Numbered from the stretch's first letter, positions 31,035 through 40,803 are shown. The stretch: DNA of 64,000 nucleotides from Streptomyces umbrinus (GCF_030817415.1 NZ_JAUSZI010000002.1:8928001-8992000), one strand, 5' to 3'. Notes: generated by a model from the letters alone, not told the origin. Numbers and translations are program-made.

Positions 31035-32045
31035 TCACGCCTTCGCCGCCGGTTCCACGTCCCGCAGCAGTTGGCCGAACGCCGCCTCGTCGACGACCGG
31101 GGTGCCGAACTGGCGGGCTTTGACCACCTTGGACGTACCGGAGTCCGGGTCGTTCGTCACGAGGAGGCTGGTGAGCCGGGACAGGCTCGTCGCGACATGC
31201 AGTCCGGCCTCGACGGCGCGGTCCTCCAGGAGGTCGCGCTCGACCGAGGTGTCCCCGGAGAACGCGATACGCATGCCCTGCTTGAGCTGCTTGCCCGGTT
31301 CGTACCGCCCCGGGTTGGGATACGGGCAGGCGGGCCGCTTGCGCGAGGGGCGCCAACTGCCGGAGGGGTAGCCCCCCGACGAGTAGCCGCCGGAGGAGTA
31401 GCCCCCGGACTGCCGGCCGATCCGCGGCGCCGCCCGGTCCGTCCACTCGGTCAGCGGCCGACATTCGAGCAGCGGCAGCCGTACGCCACCGCGCGCGGCG
31501 GCCTGCAGGCTCGGCCGGAACGTCTCGGCCAGCACGCGCGCGTCGTCCAGCGCGTGGTGCGCGCGCTGCTGTACGACGCCGAAGTGCGCCGCGAGCGACT
31601 CCAGCTTGTGGTTGGCCAGCGGCAGGCCCAGTTCCTTGGACAGCGCGATGGTGCACAGCCGCTGACGGACCGGCGCCTCGCGCTCCGCGCGCGCGTACTC
31701 CCGAGCGATCATCGACCAGTCGAACACCGCGTTGTGCGCGACGAGGACGCGGCCGTCGAGCCGGGACGCGAACTCCTCGGCGATCTCCGGGAACAGGGGC
31801 GCCCCTTCGAGCACGTCGCTCGTCAGACCGTGGATCCACACAGGACCCGGGTCCCGCTCCGGGTTGACCATCGTGTACCAGTGGTCCTCGACCTCGCCGC
31901 GCGCGTCCAGCCGGTAGACCGCGGCCGACACTATGCGGTCGTCGCGGGCCAGTCCTGTGGTCTCCACGTCGACGACCGCGTATCCCTGCGGATATGCGGC
32001 CGGCCACGGGGTGGTGGACGGTGCGGTCTGATGGTCTTCGAGCAT
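31035..32045 (-). CDS. DEDDh 3'-5' exonuclease with C-terminal BRCT domain
   Basis: A 336-aa protein combining an exonuclease like the DnaQ epsilon subunit with BRCT. Catalytic residues are seen in YAVVDVETTGL (Asp, Glu), LVAHNAVFDWSMI (Asp) and RAHHALDDARVLAE (His, Asp). The hinge is a Gly/Tyr/Ser repeat (GGYSSGGYSSGGYPSG, about residues 214-229). A BRCT-like domain follows, starting GMRIAFSGDTSVERDLLEDR. The ATG at 32045 lies two bases after the TetR stop, so the two genes are coupled. Likely a DNA repair or proofreading-type nuclease. Confidence 0.88.
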   Translation of the reverse strand: MLEDHQTAPSTTPWPAAYPQGYAVVDVETTGLARDDRIVSAAVYRLDARGEVEDHWYTMVNPERDPGPVWIHGLTSDVLEGAPLFPEIAEEFASRLDGRVLVAHNAVFDWSMIAREYARAEREAPVRQRLCTIALSKELGLPLANHKLESLAAHFGVVQQRAHHALDDARVLAETFRPSLQAAARGGVRLPLLECRPLTEWTDRAAPRIGRQSGGYSSGGYSSGGYPSGSWRPSRKRPACPYPNPGRYEPGKQLKQGMRIAFSGDTSVERDLLEDRAVEAGLHVATSLSRLTSLLVTNDPDSGTSKVVKARQFGTPVVDEAAFGQLLRDVEPAAKA

Positions 32046-32047
32046 GG

Positions 32048-32749
32048 TCACTGAGGATAAGGGGCGCGACTGACAGTCCTGTCCCCGGAGTCCGGGCCCG
32101 GGCCGGATCCGGAGTCCGACGCCCCGTCACGAGCCCCTGCCAACAACCCGGCCACCAGCGCCTTCACGGAGAGGACGAACAACTTCTCCGTGTCGATGGT
32201 CCGCGAGAGGGTGCGGGCGAGCGCCGGGTCCTCCTCCGCCGTACGCGCCCCCCACAGCTCCTCCTCGCCCGGGTGCTGCGCCGGAGCGCGCTCACGGTTG
32301 CGCTCGACCAGCACATGCCCGACGACCTGGAACTGCACGGCCCGTACGACATCGGCGGCACGGGCCCCGCGCAGTCCCGCCGCGTGCACCTCGTGCACCA
32401 GGGCCTGCTGCGCGGGCAGGAACATCCGTTCCGTCAGGCCGCGTTCGTGCACCATTGCGACGAGGTGCGGATGGTCGCGCAGCCGCCGGCGCAGGGCGCG
32501 CGCCACGGACACGATGCGCCCCGCCGGGGTGCGCCCGACGGGCCGGATCTCGCCCAGCTCGGCGACGGTGCGCTCGACCAGCGCGTCGAGCAGCGATTCG
32601 CGGTTGCCGACGTGCCAGTAGATGGAGGTCACCGCCGTGCCCAGCTCGGCGGCGAGCTTGCGCATCGTCAGCGTCTCCGGGCCGTGCTGCCTCACCAGGT
32701 CCGTGGCGGCGGCCAGGACCTCCTCGCGGGTCAGTGCCGGTCTTGCCAT
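32048..32749 (-). CDS. TetR/AcrR family repressor
   Basis: A 233-aa regulator. The N-terminal domain has the TetR HTH: LTREEVLAAATDLVRQHGPE, then TMRKLAAELGTAVTSIYWHV (about residues 27-46). The C-terminal ligand domain is divergent, with a Ser/Gly/Pro/Asp-rich tail. ATG at 32749. The gene is divergent from the acetoacetate decarboxylase-like gene, with a perfect palindrome in the 99-base gap, the classical layout of a local TetR repressor. Its start region fits repression of both itself and the 32849-37132 operon. Confidence 0.9.
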   Translation of the reverse strand: MARPALTREEVLAAATDLVRQHGPETLTMRKLAAELGTAVTSIYWHVGNRESLLDALVERTVAELGEIRPVGRTPAGRIVSVARALRRRLRDHPHLVAMVHERGLTERMFLPAQQALVHEVHAAGLRGARAADVVRAVQFQVVGHVLVERNRERAPAQHPGEEELWGARTAEEDPALARTLSRTIDTEKLFVLSVKALVAGLLAGARDGASDSGSGPGPDSGDRTVSRAPYPQ

Positions 32750-32800
32750 GACGCCCCCAAATCCCTGTGGCGCACGAGTATTTACCCTTCGCGAGGTCTG

Positions 32801-32817
32801 CTGTAACTGTGTTACAG
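32801..32817. promoter_or_regulatory. Palindromic operator, probable TetR site
   Basis: CTGTAAC-TGT-GTTACAG is a perfect 7-3-7 inverted repeat in the divergent gap, 31 bases from the plus-strand ATG and 51 from the TetR ATG. It is A+T-richer than its surroundings. Confidence 0.8.
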
Positions 32818-32848
32818 GTGACGGCCCATCAGAGAAGGGCGGTACGAC

Positions 32849-33646
32849 ATGGCACGCGTACGGTACGGCGCGCGGACCGAGGCGGAGATCGGTGCCGCGC
32901 GCACCGCGAGCTCCCGGCTCCCCGACATCTGGTCCACCGGTGTGGTCGCCGTCTGGGAGAGCGACCCGGACGCGGTCGCGGCGGTCCTGCCGCCCCCGCT
33001 CAAACCCACCGGGCGGCCCCTGGTCCGGGTGAACATCAGCAAGGTCGACCTGCCCGGATACCCCCTGGGCGCGGGCTCGTTCGCGGTCGCCGCGGCGCAC
33101 GACGGGGTCGAGGGCTGGTATCCGCTCGTCATGCCGATGACCCACGAGCGGGCCCTCATCGGCGGCCGCGAGGTCTTCGGGGAGCCCAAGAAGCTCGGCG
33201 AGGTGACGGTCGAGCGCGACGGTCTCGTGGTACGTGCCGCCCTCGCCCGGCACGGCATCGAGTTCGTGGAGGTGCGCGGCGCGGTCAGCGGGGCGCTGCC
33301 CCTGCCGGAGCCGACGCAGAAGACCGACTTCTACTTCAAGTTCCTTCCGGCGGTGGACGGTGCGGGCTTCGACGCCGACCCCGTACTCGTGCACTGCGTG
33401 CGCAACGAGAAGGTGCGCAGGCTGGAGCGGATCACCGGAGACGTCGTCCTCCGGGAGTCCATGTACGACCCGGTCGCCGACCTCCCCGTGCGCGAACTCG
33501 TCGGGATCACCCTCGGCGAGAAGACGACGGACCAGAAGGGCAGGGTCGTCGAACGGGTCAGCGGGCAGGCCCTGTTGCCGTACATCCACCAGCGCTACGA
33601 CGACCCGCAGCAGATTCTCGACGGGCCGCCCGAGGGGAGCACGTGA
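32849..33646 (+). CDS. Acetoacetate decarboxylase family protein
   Basis: A 265-aa member of the ADC-like fold superfamily. Visible segments are STGVVAVWESDPDAVAAVLP near the start, MPMTHERALIGGREVFGEPK, and KKLGEVTVERDG. In true acetoacetate decarboxylase, Schiff-base Lys and a neighbouring Lys lie in an E-x-x-K-K region. Here GEPKKLGE keeps a Lys pair, so chemistry via an imine is plausible. Substrate unknown; many ADC-like proteins are lyases or hydratases on secondary metabolites. First gene of the TetR-controlled operon, ending directly at the SDR ATG. Confidence 0.85.
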   Translation: MARVRYGARTEAEIGAARTASSRLPDIWSTGVVAVWESDPDAVAAVLPPPLKPTGRPLVRVNISKVDLPGYPLGAGSFAVAAAHDGVEGWYPLVMPMTHERALIGGREVFGEPKKLGEVTVERDGLVVRAALARHGIEFVEVRGAVSGALPLPEPTQKTDFYFKFLPAVDGAGFDADPVLVHCVRNEKVRRLERITGDVVLRESMYDPVADLPVRELVGITLGEKTTDQKGRVVERVSGQALLPYIHQRYDDPQQILDGPPEGST

Positions 33647-34531
33647 ATGGAACTGAGGGCGGGACAGGTCGCCGTCGTCACCGGAGCCGCGAGCGGCATC
33701 GGGCTGGCGATGGCACGGCGGTTCGCGGCCGAGGGGCTGAAGGTCGTCCTCGCCGACGTCGAGGAGGGCGCCCTGGAGAAGGCCGCCGCGGGGCTGCGCG
33801 AGGACGGGGCCGTGGTGCACGCGCGCGTGGTCGACGTCGGCGAGCGCGAGGAGGTCGTCGCGCTCGCCGCGGAGACGTACGAGAGGTTCGGTGCCGTGCA
33901 TGTCCTCTGCAACAACGCCGGAGTCGGCTCGGGCGCCGAGGGCCGCATGTGGGAGCACGACCCGAACGACTGGAAGTGGGCGTTCGCGGTCAACGTGTGG
34001 GGCGTCTTCCACGGCGTCCAGGCCTTCGTGCCGCGGATGCTGGCCGGCGGCGAACCCGGCCACATCGTCAACACCTCGTCCGGCGACGGCGGCATCGCGC
34101 CCCTGCCCACCGCCTCCGTGTACGCCGTCACCAAGGCGGCCGTCGTGACGATGACCGAGTCGCTGTACGCGCACCTGAGGGCCGAGCACGCGCGCGTGGG
34201 GGCCTCCGTGCTCTTCCCGGGGCCCCACATGCTCCGTACGGGCCTGTGGGAGTCGCACCGCAACCGGCCCGACCGGTACGCGAAACAGAAGCCCCGCAGG
34301 ACCCCGTACCGCAGCCTCGACCAGTGGGAGGCCGCGATGAAGGAGGCGGGGAAGGACGTGCGGTTCACGCCGGTCGAGGAGGTCGCCGACTTCGTGGCGG
34401 ACGGCATCCGGGCGGACCGCTTCTGGCTGCTGCCCGAGAGTGAACACAGCGACCGGCAGATCCGGGCGCGGTCGCGGTCGATGCTCGACCGCGCCGATCC
34501 GGCGTACCTGGAGAACTTCATTCTGGACTGA
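33647..34531 (+). CDS. Classical SDR oxidoreductase
   Basis: A 294-aa NAD(P)-dependent dehydrogenase. It has the cofactor motif VVTGAASGIGLAMARRF (residues 10-26), NNAGVGSG, the catalytic Ser region HIVNTSSGDGG and the Y-x-x-x-K pair in VYAVTKAAVV. The C-terminal extension, with RFWLLPESEHSDRQIRARSR, is about 40 residues longer than a minimal SDR. It abuts the upstream stop without a gap and precedes the two amidohydrolase genes. It probably oxidises or reduces an intermediate of this cluster's pathway. Confidence 0.9.
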   Translation: MELRAGQVAVVTGAASGIGLAMARRFAAEGLKVVLADVEEGALEKAAAGLREDGAVVHARVVDVGEREEVVALAAETYERFGAVHVLCNNAGVGSGAEGRMWEHDPNDWKWAFAVNVWGVFHGVQAFVPRMLAGGEPGHIVNTSSGDGGIAPLPTASVYAVTKAAVVTMTESLYAHLRAEHARVGASVLFPGPHMLRTGLWESHRNRPDRYAKQKPRRTPYRSLDQWEAAMKEAGKDVRFTPVEEVADFVADGIRADRFWLLPESEHSDRQIRARSRSMLDRADPAYLENFILD

Positions 34532-34559
34532 GGACTGGACCGGACCGAGGAGCCGCAAC

Positions 34560-35846
34560 ATGGCCTCTACGACAGAGCCCTACCTGATCATCTCCTCCGA
34601 CTGCCACGCCGGACTGCCCACCGAGGAGTACCGGCCCTATCTGGACGCCCGATTCCACCGGGACTTCGACGAGTTCCTCGCGGGCCGGGACCGCCGCCGC
34701 GAGGAGATGACTCGGCTCGGCATCCGCAACGAGGCGTTCGCGAACAAGTGGTTCCAGGACAACGAGGAGGGCCTGCGCGGCGGTTGGGACCCGGCGCAGC
34801 GACTCAAGGAGCTGGACGGTGACGGAGTGGCGGCGGAGGTCGTCTTCCCCGACGCCGACGCGGTCGACAGCCAGACGGCCGCACCCTTCGGGGTGGGCCT
34901 CGGCCTCTCCGGCGACCAGGACCCGGAGTTGGGCATGGCGGGCGCGCAGGCGCACAACCGCTGGTTGGCCGACTTCGTGGGCGAGAACCCCGAACGGCAC
35001 TGCGGAGTCGCCCTGTTGCCCGTCACGGCCCCCACCGAGCGGGTCGTCGCCGAGGTGTACCGCGCCAAGGAGTCGGGCCTCGGCGCCCTGATGATCCCCT
35101 CCATGTGGGTCGACAAGGAGCCGTACCACGACCGCCGTTACGACCCCGTGTGGGCCGCGGCGGCGGAGTGCGCCATGCCCGTGCTGACGCACTCCGGGGC
35201 CGCGCCCCGCCACGAGTACGGCGACCACCTCGGGATCTATGTGAGCGAGGTGACCTGGTGGCCGGCCAGGCCACTGTGGTTCCTGCTCTGGTCCGGTGTG
35301 TTCGAGCGCCACCCGGGGCTCAGGTTCGGTGTGGCGGAGTCGGGCTGCTGGTGGCTGCCGAACCTCCTGTGGTTCATGGACCGGCTCTACCTGGGCGCGC
35401 ACGGCGGCAAGAAGCTGTCCCCCTTCGCGGAGCTGACGCGTCCGCCGCACGAGTACCTGGACCGCCAGGTCTTCATCTGCGCGACCAACACCAAGCGGCG
35501 CGAACTCGCCCAGCGGTACGAGATCGGCGTCGACAACATCCTCTGGGGCAGCGACTTCCCGCACCCCGAGGGGACCTGGCCCGACACGCGCGCGTGGCTG
35601 TCGCGCACGTTCCACGACATCCCGGTGGCGGAGGCGCGCCGCATGCTGGGCCTGGCGGCGGCCGAGGTCTTCGGCTTCGACACCGGGAAACTGGCACCGC
35701 TCGCGCGGCGCATCGGCCCGACCCCGGCCGAACTCGGCCAGTCCGAGGACCAGTCGGCCGTCGAGGCCTCCTGGGCCCGCTCCCGCGAGGTGGGCCGACA
35801 CTGGCTGACGGACCACGACTTCCCGGTCCTGGGGGTGACCCCGTGA
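34560..35846 (+). CDS. Amidohydrolase-2 family protein (first of two)
   Basis: A 428-aa TIM-barrel metal hydrolase/decarboxylase-type protein. ATG at 34560 follows GAGGAG. Metal-site candidates are SSDCHAG (residues 12-18), VLTHSGAAP (His), and WGSDFPHPEGTWPD with an Asp and His. The N-terminal motif is D-C-H rather than the usual H-x-H, as in some ACMS decarboxylase-like subgroups. Adjacent to a paralogue and an SDR; likely hydrolyses or decarboxylates an aromatic or cyclic compound, by family analogy only. Confidence 0.85.
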   Translation: MASTTEPYLIISSDCHAGLPTEEYRPYLDARFHRDFDEFLAGRDRRREEMTRLGIRNEAFANKWFQDNEEGLRGGWDPAQRLKELDGDGVAAEVVFPDADAVDSQTAAPFGVGLGLSGDQDPELGMAGAQAHNRWLADFVGENPERHCGVALLPVTAPTERVVAEVYRAKESGLGALMIPSMWVDKEPYHDRRYDPVWAAAAECAMPVLTHSGAAPRHEYGDHLGIYVSEVTWWPARPLWFLLWSGVFERHPGLRFGVAESGCWWLPNLLWFMDRLYLGAHGGKKLSPFAELTRPPHEYLDRQVFICATNTKRRELAQRYEIGVDNILWGSDFPHPEGTWPDTRAWLSRTFHDIPVAEARRMLGLAAAEVFGFDTGKLAPLARRIGPTPAELGQSEDQSAVEASWARSREVGRHWLTDHDFPVLGVTP

Positions 35847-37132
35847 CCGCGAACCACGTCAACGAGCGCGCCGCGAGCGAGAACCGCGTGGGCGAGAACG
35901 CTGTGAGCGACGACCGCTACACCGTCATCTCGGCCGACTGCCACGCGGGCGCCGATCTCCTTGACTACAAGCCGTACCTGGCGGGTCGGTACCACGAGGA
36001 GTTCGACGCCTGGGCGGCCGCGTACGTCAATCCGTACGAGGACCTGATGGCCGACACGGCCGACAAGAACTGGAACTCGGAGCGGCGGCTCGCGGAGCTG
36101 GAGCAGGACGGGATCGTCGCCGAGGTCGTCTTCCCGAACACCATCCCGCCGTTCTTCCCCTCGGGTTCGCTGATGGCGCCCGCGCCGACGGCCGGGGAGT
36201 TCGAGCGGCGCTGGGCGGGACTGCGGGCCCACAACCGCTGGCTGGCGGACTTCTGTTCGGCAGCCCCGGGCCGGCGGGCGGGCGTCTTCCAGATCCTCCT
36301 GAACGACGTCGAGGAGGCGGTGAGGGAGATCAGGTGGGCGGTCGGCGCGGGGCTGCGGGGCGGCCTGCTGCTGCCCGGCACGCCACCGGGCAGCGGACTG
36401 CCCGAGCTGTACTCGTCGGCGTACGACCCGATCTGGGCGGTCTGCGAGGAACTGGGCGTGCCCGTGAACCACCACGCGGGCTCGGCCTCCCCGCCGCTCG
36501 GCGACGAACCCGCGGCCCGGGCCGTCTTCATGGTGGAGACGACGTGGTTCTCGCACCGAGCGCTCTGGCACCTGATCTTCGGCGGCGCCTTCCGCCGCCA
36601 CCCCGGCCTGAAACTCGTGCTGACCGAGCAGGGTTCGGGCTGGATACCCGGGGTGCTCGACATGCTGGACTACTACCACGGACGGCTGGTCGCGGCGGCG
36701 ACGAAGGCGTCCACGGCCGAGTCCAAGTTCGGTGCCGGGCTTGCCGCTTCGATGGGCAAGGGCCCCTCGGAGGTCTGGCGGGACAACTGCTTCGTCGGCG
36801 CCAGCTTCATGCGCCCGCACGAGGTGCCGCTCCGCGACCGCATCGGCCTCGACAAGATCATGTGGGGCAGCGACTACCCGCACGACGAGGGCACGTACCC
36901 GTACTCCCGCGAGGGCCTGCGGATCGCGTACGCGGGCCTTCCGCGCGAGGAGATCGCGGCGATGGTCGGCGGCAACGCGGCCCGCGTGTACGGCTTCGAC
37001 CTCGACCTCCTCGATCCCATCGCGGCGAAGGCGGGCCCGACGGCGCAGGAGATCGCCGAACCACTGGGAGAGCCCCCGGCGGACGCGACGAGTCCGGTCT
37101 TCGCGCGGGGAGGGTCGGTACGGGTCTGGTGA
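35843..37132 (+). CDS. Amidohydrolase-2 family protein (second of two)
   Basis: A 429-aa paralogue of the preceding protein, starting at GTG 35843 in a GTGA overlap; a GTG at 35903 (VSDDRYTVISADCHAG) would give a start more like its paralogue. It shares SADCHAG, VNHHAGSASP, and MWGSDYPHDEGTYPYSREGL with the first protein, plus similar spacing, so the two may form a heteromer or act in sequence. Internal region KFGAGLAASMGKGPSEVWRD is specific to this copy. Last gene of the TetR-controlled set. Confidence 0.84.
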   Translation: MTANHVNERAASENRVGENAVSDDRYTVISADCHAGADLLDYKPYLAGRYHEEFDAWAAAYVNPYEDLMADTADKNWNSERRLAELEQDGIVAEVVFPNTIPPFFPSGSLMAPAPTAGEFERRWAGLRAHNRWLADFCSAAPGRRAGVFQILLNDVEEAVREIRWAVGAGLRGGLLLPGTPPGSGLPELYSSAYDPIWAVCEELGVPVNHHAGSASPPLGDEPAARAVFMVETTWFSHRALWHLIFGGAFRRHPGLKLVLTEQGSGWIPGVLDMLDYYHGRLVAAATKASTAESKFGAGLAASMGKGPSEVWRDNCFVGASFMRPHEVPLRDRIGLDKIMWGSDYPHDEGTYPYSREGLRIAYAGLPREEIAAMVGGNAARVYGFDLDLLDPIAAKAGPTAQEIAEPLGEPPADATSPVFARGGSVRVW

Positions 37133-37157
37133 CGTCCAGGGTGGGATGCTCCCGCGT

Positions 37158-37868
37158 GTGACGGAACAGACGCATGACGAGGCCCACGGCGGGGCGCTGG
37201 GCGAGCGGCTGAACTGGCTGCGGGCGGCCGTTCTCGGTGCCAATGACGGCATCGTGTCCACCGCGGGCCTCGTCGTCGGCGTGGCCGGCGCGACGGACGC
37301 CCGCTCGGCCCTGCTGACGGCCGGGCTCGCGGGTCTGCTCGCCGGCTCCATGTCGATGGCCGCGGGGGAGTACGTGTCCGTCTCCACCCAGCGGGACTCG
37401 GAGAAGGCCGCCCTCGCCGCGGAGAGGCGGGAGCTGCGGGACGAGCCGGAGGCGGAACTGGAGGAACTCACCGAGCTGCTGGAGGACCGGGGTCTTTCGC
37501 GGGACGTGGCCCTGGAGGCGGCGCAACAGCTCACGGAACGGGACGCGCTGAAGGCCCACGCGCGCGTGGAGCTCGGCATCGACCCGGACCAACTGGCGAA
37601 CCCGTGGCACGCGGCCTGGGCGAGCTTCCTGGCGTTCACCGCCGGGGCGCTGCTCCCGCTGCTCGCGATGGTGCTGCCTCCCGCCGCCTGGCGCCTGGCC
37701 GTCACCGTGGTCTCGGTCCTCGCCGCCCTCGTCCTGACCGGCTGGACCAGCGCCCGCCTGGGCGCCGCGGACCCGCGCCGGGCGATGCTGCGGAACGTGG
37801 CGGGCGGGGCGCTGGCCATGGCGGTCACGTATGGGGCGGGAGCGCTGCTGGGGGCGGCCGGGGTGTGA
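37158..37868 (+). CDS. VIT1/CCC1 family metal transporter
   Basis: A 236-aa membrane protein of the vacuolar iron/manganese transporter family. GTG at 37158 is better spaced from GGGTGGG than the ATG at 37146. Family motifs are LRAAVLGANDGIVSTAGLVV (residues 20-39) and GLLAGSMSMAAGEYVSVSTQ. A cytoplasmic helical Glu-rich loop follows (EPEAELEELTELLEDRG), the metal-binding insert, and three C-terminal helices after it. Likely exports or sequesters Fe(II)/Mn(II). Tandem to, but probably not part of, the upstream cluster. Confidence 0.88.
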   Translation: MTEQTHDEAHGGALGERLNWLRAAVLGANDGIVSTAGLVVGVAGATDARSALLTAGLAGLLAGSMSMAAGEYVSVSTQRDSEKAALAAERRELRDEPEAELEELTELLEDRGLSRDVALEAAQQLTERDALKAHARVELGIDPDQLANPWHAAWASFLAFTAGALLPLLAMVLPPAAWRLAVTVVSVLAALVLTGWTSARLGAADPRRAMLRNVAGGALAMAVTYGAGALLGAAGV

Positions 37869-38018
37869 CGGTCTCGACCTGGCGTCGAGGCGCTCGCGCG
37901 GTGGGCCGAGCCGCCCGGCTCCTTGGCGGAGATCGCCAAGAAGCAAGCGCATACCCCCGGTAATACTTGTGGGTAACAACGTCTAGCCGCGGTCCACCAG
38001 CGGTTCTACGGTGCTTGC

Positions 38019-38980
<962 letters not shown>

Positions 38981-38984
<4 letters not shown>

Positions 38985-39679
38985 ACGCGCGCCACGCGCG
39001 CGTGCTGCTCGTCGCCCTCGGCCTGGTGACGGTCGTGGATCTGGTCTCCCTGGCCGCCGGGTACGAGACCGGCCACACGGCGGCCAAGCCCCTCCTGATG
39101 CCCCTGCTCGCCGTCTACGCGCTCGTGTGCGGCGGACCCCGGCTCCTCGTCGCCGCGCTGCTCTTCGGGTGGGGCGGAGACGTCCTGCTCCTCTTCGACG
39201 CCGAGCCGGCCTTCCTCGCCGGGATGGCGTCCTTCGCGGCGGGCCATGTCTGCTACCTGCTGCTCTTCAGGCAGGTCGGCGCGCTCGCCGGGAAACGGCC
39301 TCCACGCGCGCGTGCCACCTCGCCGGCGGCAGCCGCGTACGCCCTCGCCCTCGTCACCACCGTCGCCCTCCTGTGGCCGGGTCTCCCCGCCGACCTCCGT
39401 GTCCCCGTCGCCGGCTACAGCCTGCTGCTGACCGCGATGGCGTACGGGGCCGCACGGCTCGGGCTCCTCGCGGGCGTCGGTGGTGCTCTGTTCATGCTTT
39501 CGGACACCCTCATCGCGACCGGCGTCGCCGACTGGCCACAGCTTCCGCGGCCCGACTTCTGGATCATGATCACGTACGTCGCTGCGCAGTATCTGCTGGC
39601 CAGAGGAGTGTTGGGGGCCGTCGGCGCGCAGCCCGTGCCCCCGGAGACGTACCGTGAGAGGCGCACCCTCACCACCTGA
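38981..39679 (+). CDS. YhhN/lysoplasmalogenase-like membrane protein
   Basis: A 232-aa protein with about eight hydrophobic helices. The GTG at 38981 overlaps the upstream TGA (GTGA). The Asp-containing family segments are LFGWGGDVLLLFD and GALFMLSDTLIA, which match the conserved acidic residues of TMEM86/YhhN lysoplasmalogenases, enzymes that cleave vinyl-ether lysolipids. The close coupling to the upstream di-iron oxygenase suggests a joint ether-lipid function. Confidence 0.83.
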
Positions 39680-39861
39680 GCAGGAAGCAGGATCAAGCCA
39701 TGCGCGCCACCACCATCCACGCCCCGTTCGACATGCGGGTGGAGGACGTGCCCGACCCGGTGGTGCGGAATCCGGGCGACGCCGTGGTCCGCGTCCTGCG
39801 CTCCTGCATCTGCGGCAGCGACCTGTGGGCCTACCGAGGCGAGTCGGCGCGGCAGGCGGGC

Positions 39862-39900
39862 CTGGGGGTCCCCCCCAGGCCCTTAAGGCGCTGGGGGAGG
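39862..39900. repeat. Palindromic element, 39-nt copy (in frame)
   Basis: Sequence starts CTGGGGGTCCCCCCCAGG and ends CCTTAAGGCGCTGGGGGAGG. CCCCCAG and CTGGGGG arms enclose a CCTTAAGG core, giving a strong hairpin. It differs from the copy at 40524 by one extra C and one substitution. Confidence 0.88.
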
Positions 39901-40523
39901 ATCGGGCACGAGTTCCTCGGGATCGTCGAGGAGACCGGTGCGGAGGTGACAGGGGTCGGTCGCGGTGACCTCGTGGTCGCCCCCTTCATGTGGTCCGACG
40001 GTGTGTGCGACTACTGCCGCGAAGGGCTCACCACATCCTGCGAGCACGGCGGGTTCTGGGGCTCGGTCGGGTCCGACGGCGGGCAGGGCGAGGCCGTCCG
40101 CGTCCCGTTCGCCGACGCCACGCTCGTCGCGCTGCTCGCCGAGGCCGCCTCCGACGACCGGCTGCTGGCCGCCCTCCTGACGCTCTCCGACGTCATGGGG
40201 ACCGGCCACCACGCGGCACTCGGCGCGGGCGCCCGCGCGGGGGCCACGGTCGCCGTCGTAGGTGACGGCGCCGTCGGCCTGTGCGGCGTTCGGATCATCG
40301 CGCTGGGGCGCCACGAGGCCCGTACGGACATCGCACGGCGCTTCGGAGCCACCGACGTCGTCGCCGAGCGCGGGGACGCGGCCGTCGAGGCGGTACGCGA
40401 ACTCACCCGCGGCCAGGGCGCGCACGCCGTCGTCGAGGCCGTCGGGACCGAGCAGTCGATGCGCACGGCCGTGAGCATCACCCGTGACGGCGGTGCGATC
40501 GGCTTCGTCGGCGTTCCGCACGG

Positions 40524-40561
40524 CTGGGGGTCCCCCCAGGCCCTTAAGGCACTGGGGGAGG
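40524..40561. repeat. Palindromic element, 38-nt copy (frame-shifting)
   Basis: Starts CTGGGGGTCCCCCCAGG and ends CCTTAAGGCACTGGGGGAGG. Being 38 nt, it shifts the dehydrogenase frame; exact removal restores the conserved C-terminus. Confidence 0.9.
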
Positions 40562-40803
40562 CACCGGCCTCGACCTGAGCGTCATGTTCGACCGGAACAT
40601 CGCCCTGAGCGGCGGGGTCGCGCCCGTCCGCACGTACGTCCCGGAACTGCTGCCCGACGTCCTCGAAGGGACCATCGACCCGTCGCCCGTCTTCGACCTG
40701 ACCGTCGGTCTGGAAGGCGTACCGGACGGCTACGAGGCGATGGACGAGCGCACCGCGCTCAAGGTCATGGTCGCCAACTGACCGACCCGGCCGACCACAG
40801 CGG

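Larger units (their letters stand above)
39700..40781 (+). pseudogene. Zinc-dependent alcohol dehydrogenase disrupted by two palindromic inserts
   Basis: The N-terminal part is a MDR alcohol dehydrogenase: RSCICGSDLWAYRG (catalytic Cys), GHEFLGIVEETG, CDYCREGLTTSCEHGG (structural-zinc Cys set) and VAVVGDGAVGLCGVRII (NAD loop). A 39-nt insert at 39862-39900 adds 13 codons in frame. A related 38-nt insert at 40524-40561 shifts the frame, giving a stop at 40578. Removing those 38 bases joins IGFVGVPHG to TGLDLSVMFDRNIALSGG and restores a full-length protein ending KVMVAN at 40781. Start ATG 39700. Unless the second insert is bypassed, the product is truncated by about 70 residues. Confidence 0.88.

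Noticed and set aside
39700..40781. Programmed ribosomal frameshifting in the alcohol dehydrogenase
   Set aside because: The frame loss coincides exactly with a 38-nt element also found upstream in the same gene. Insertion explains it, and no slippery heptamer-plus-structure arrangement was recognised.
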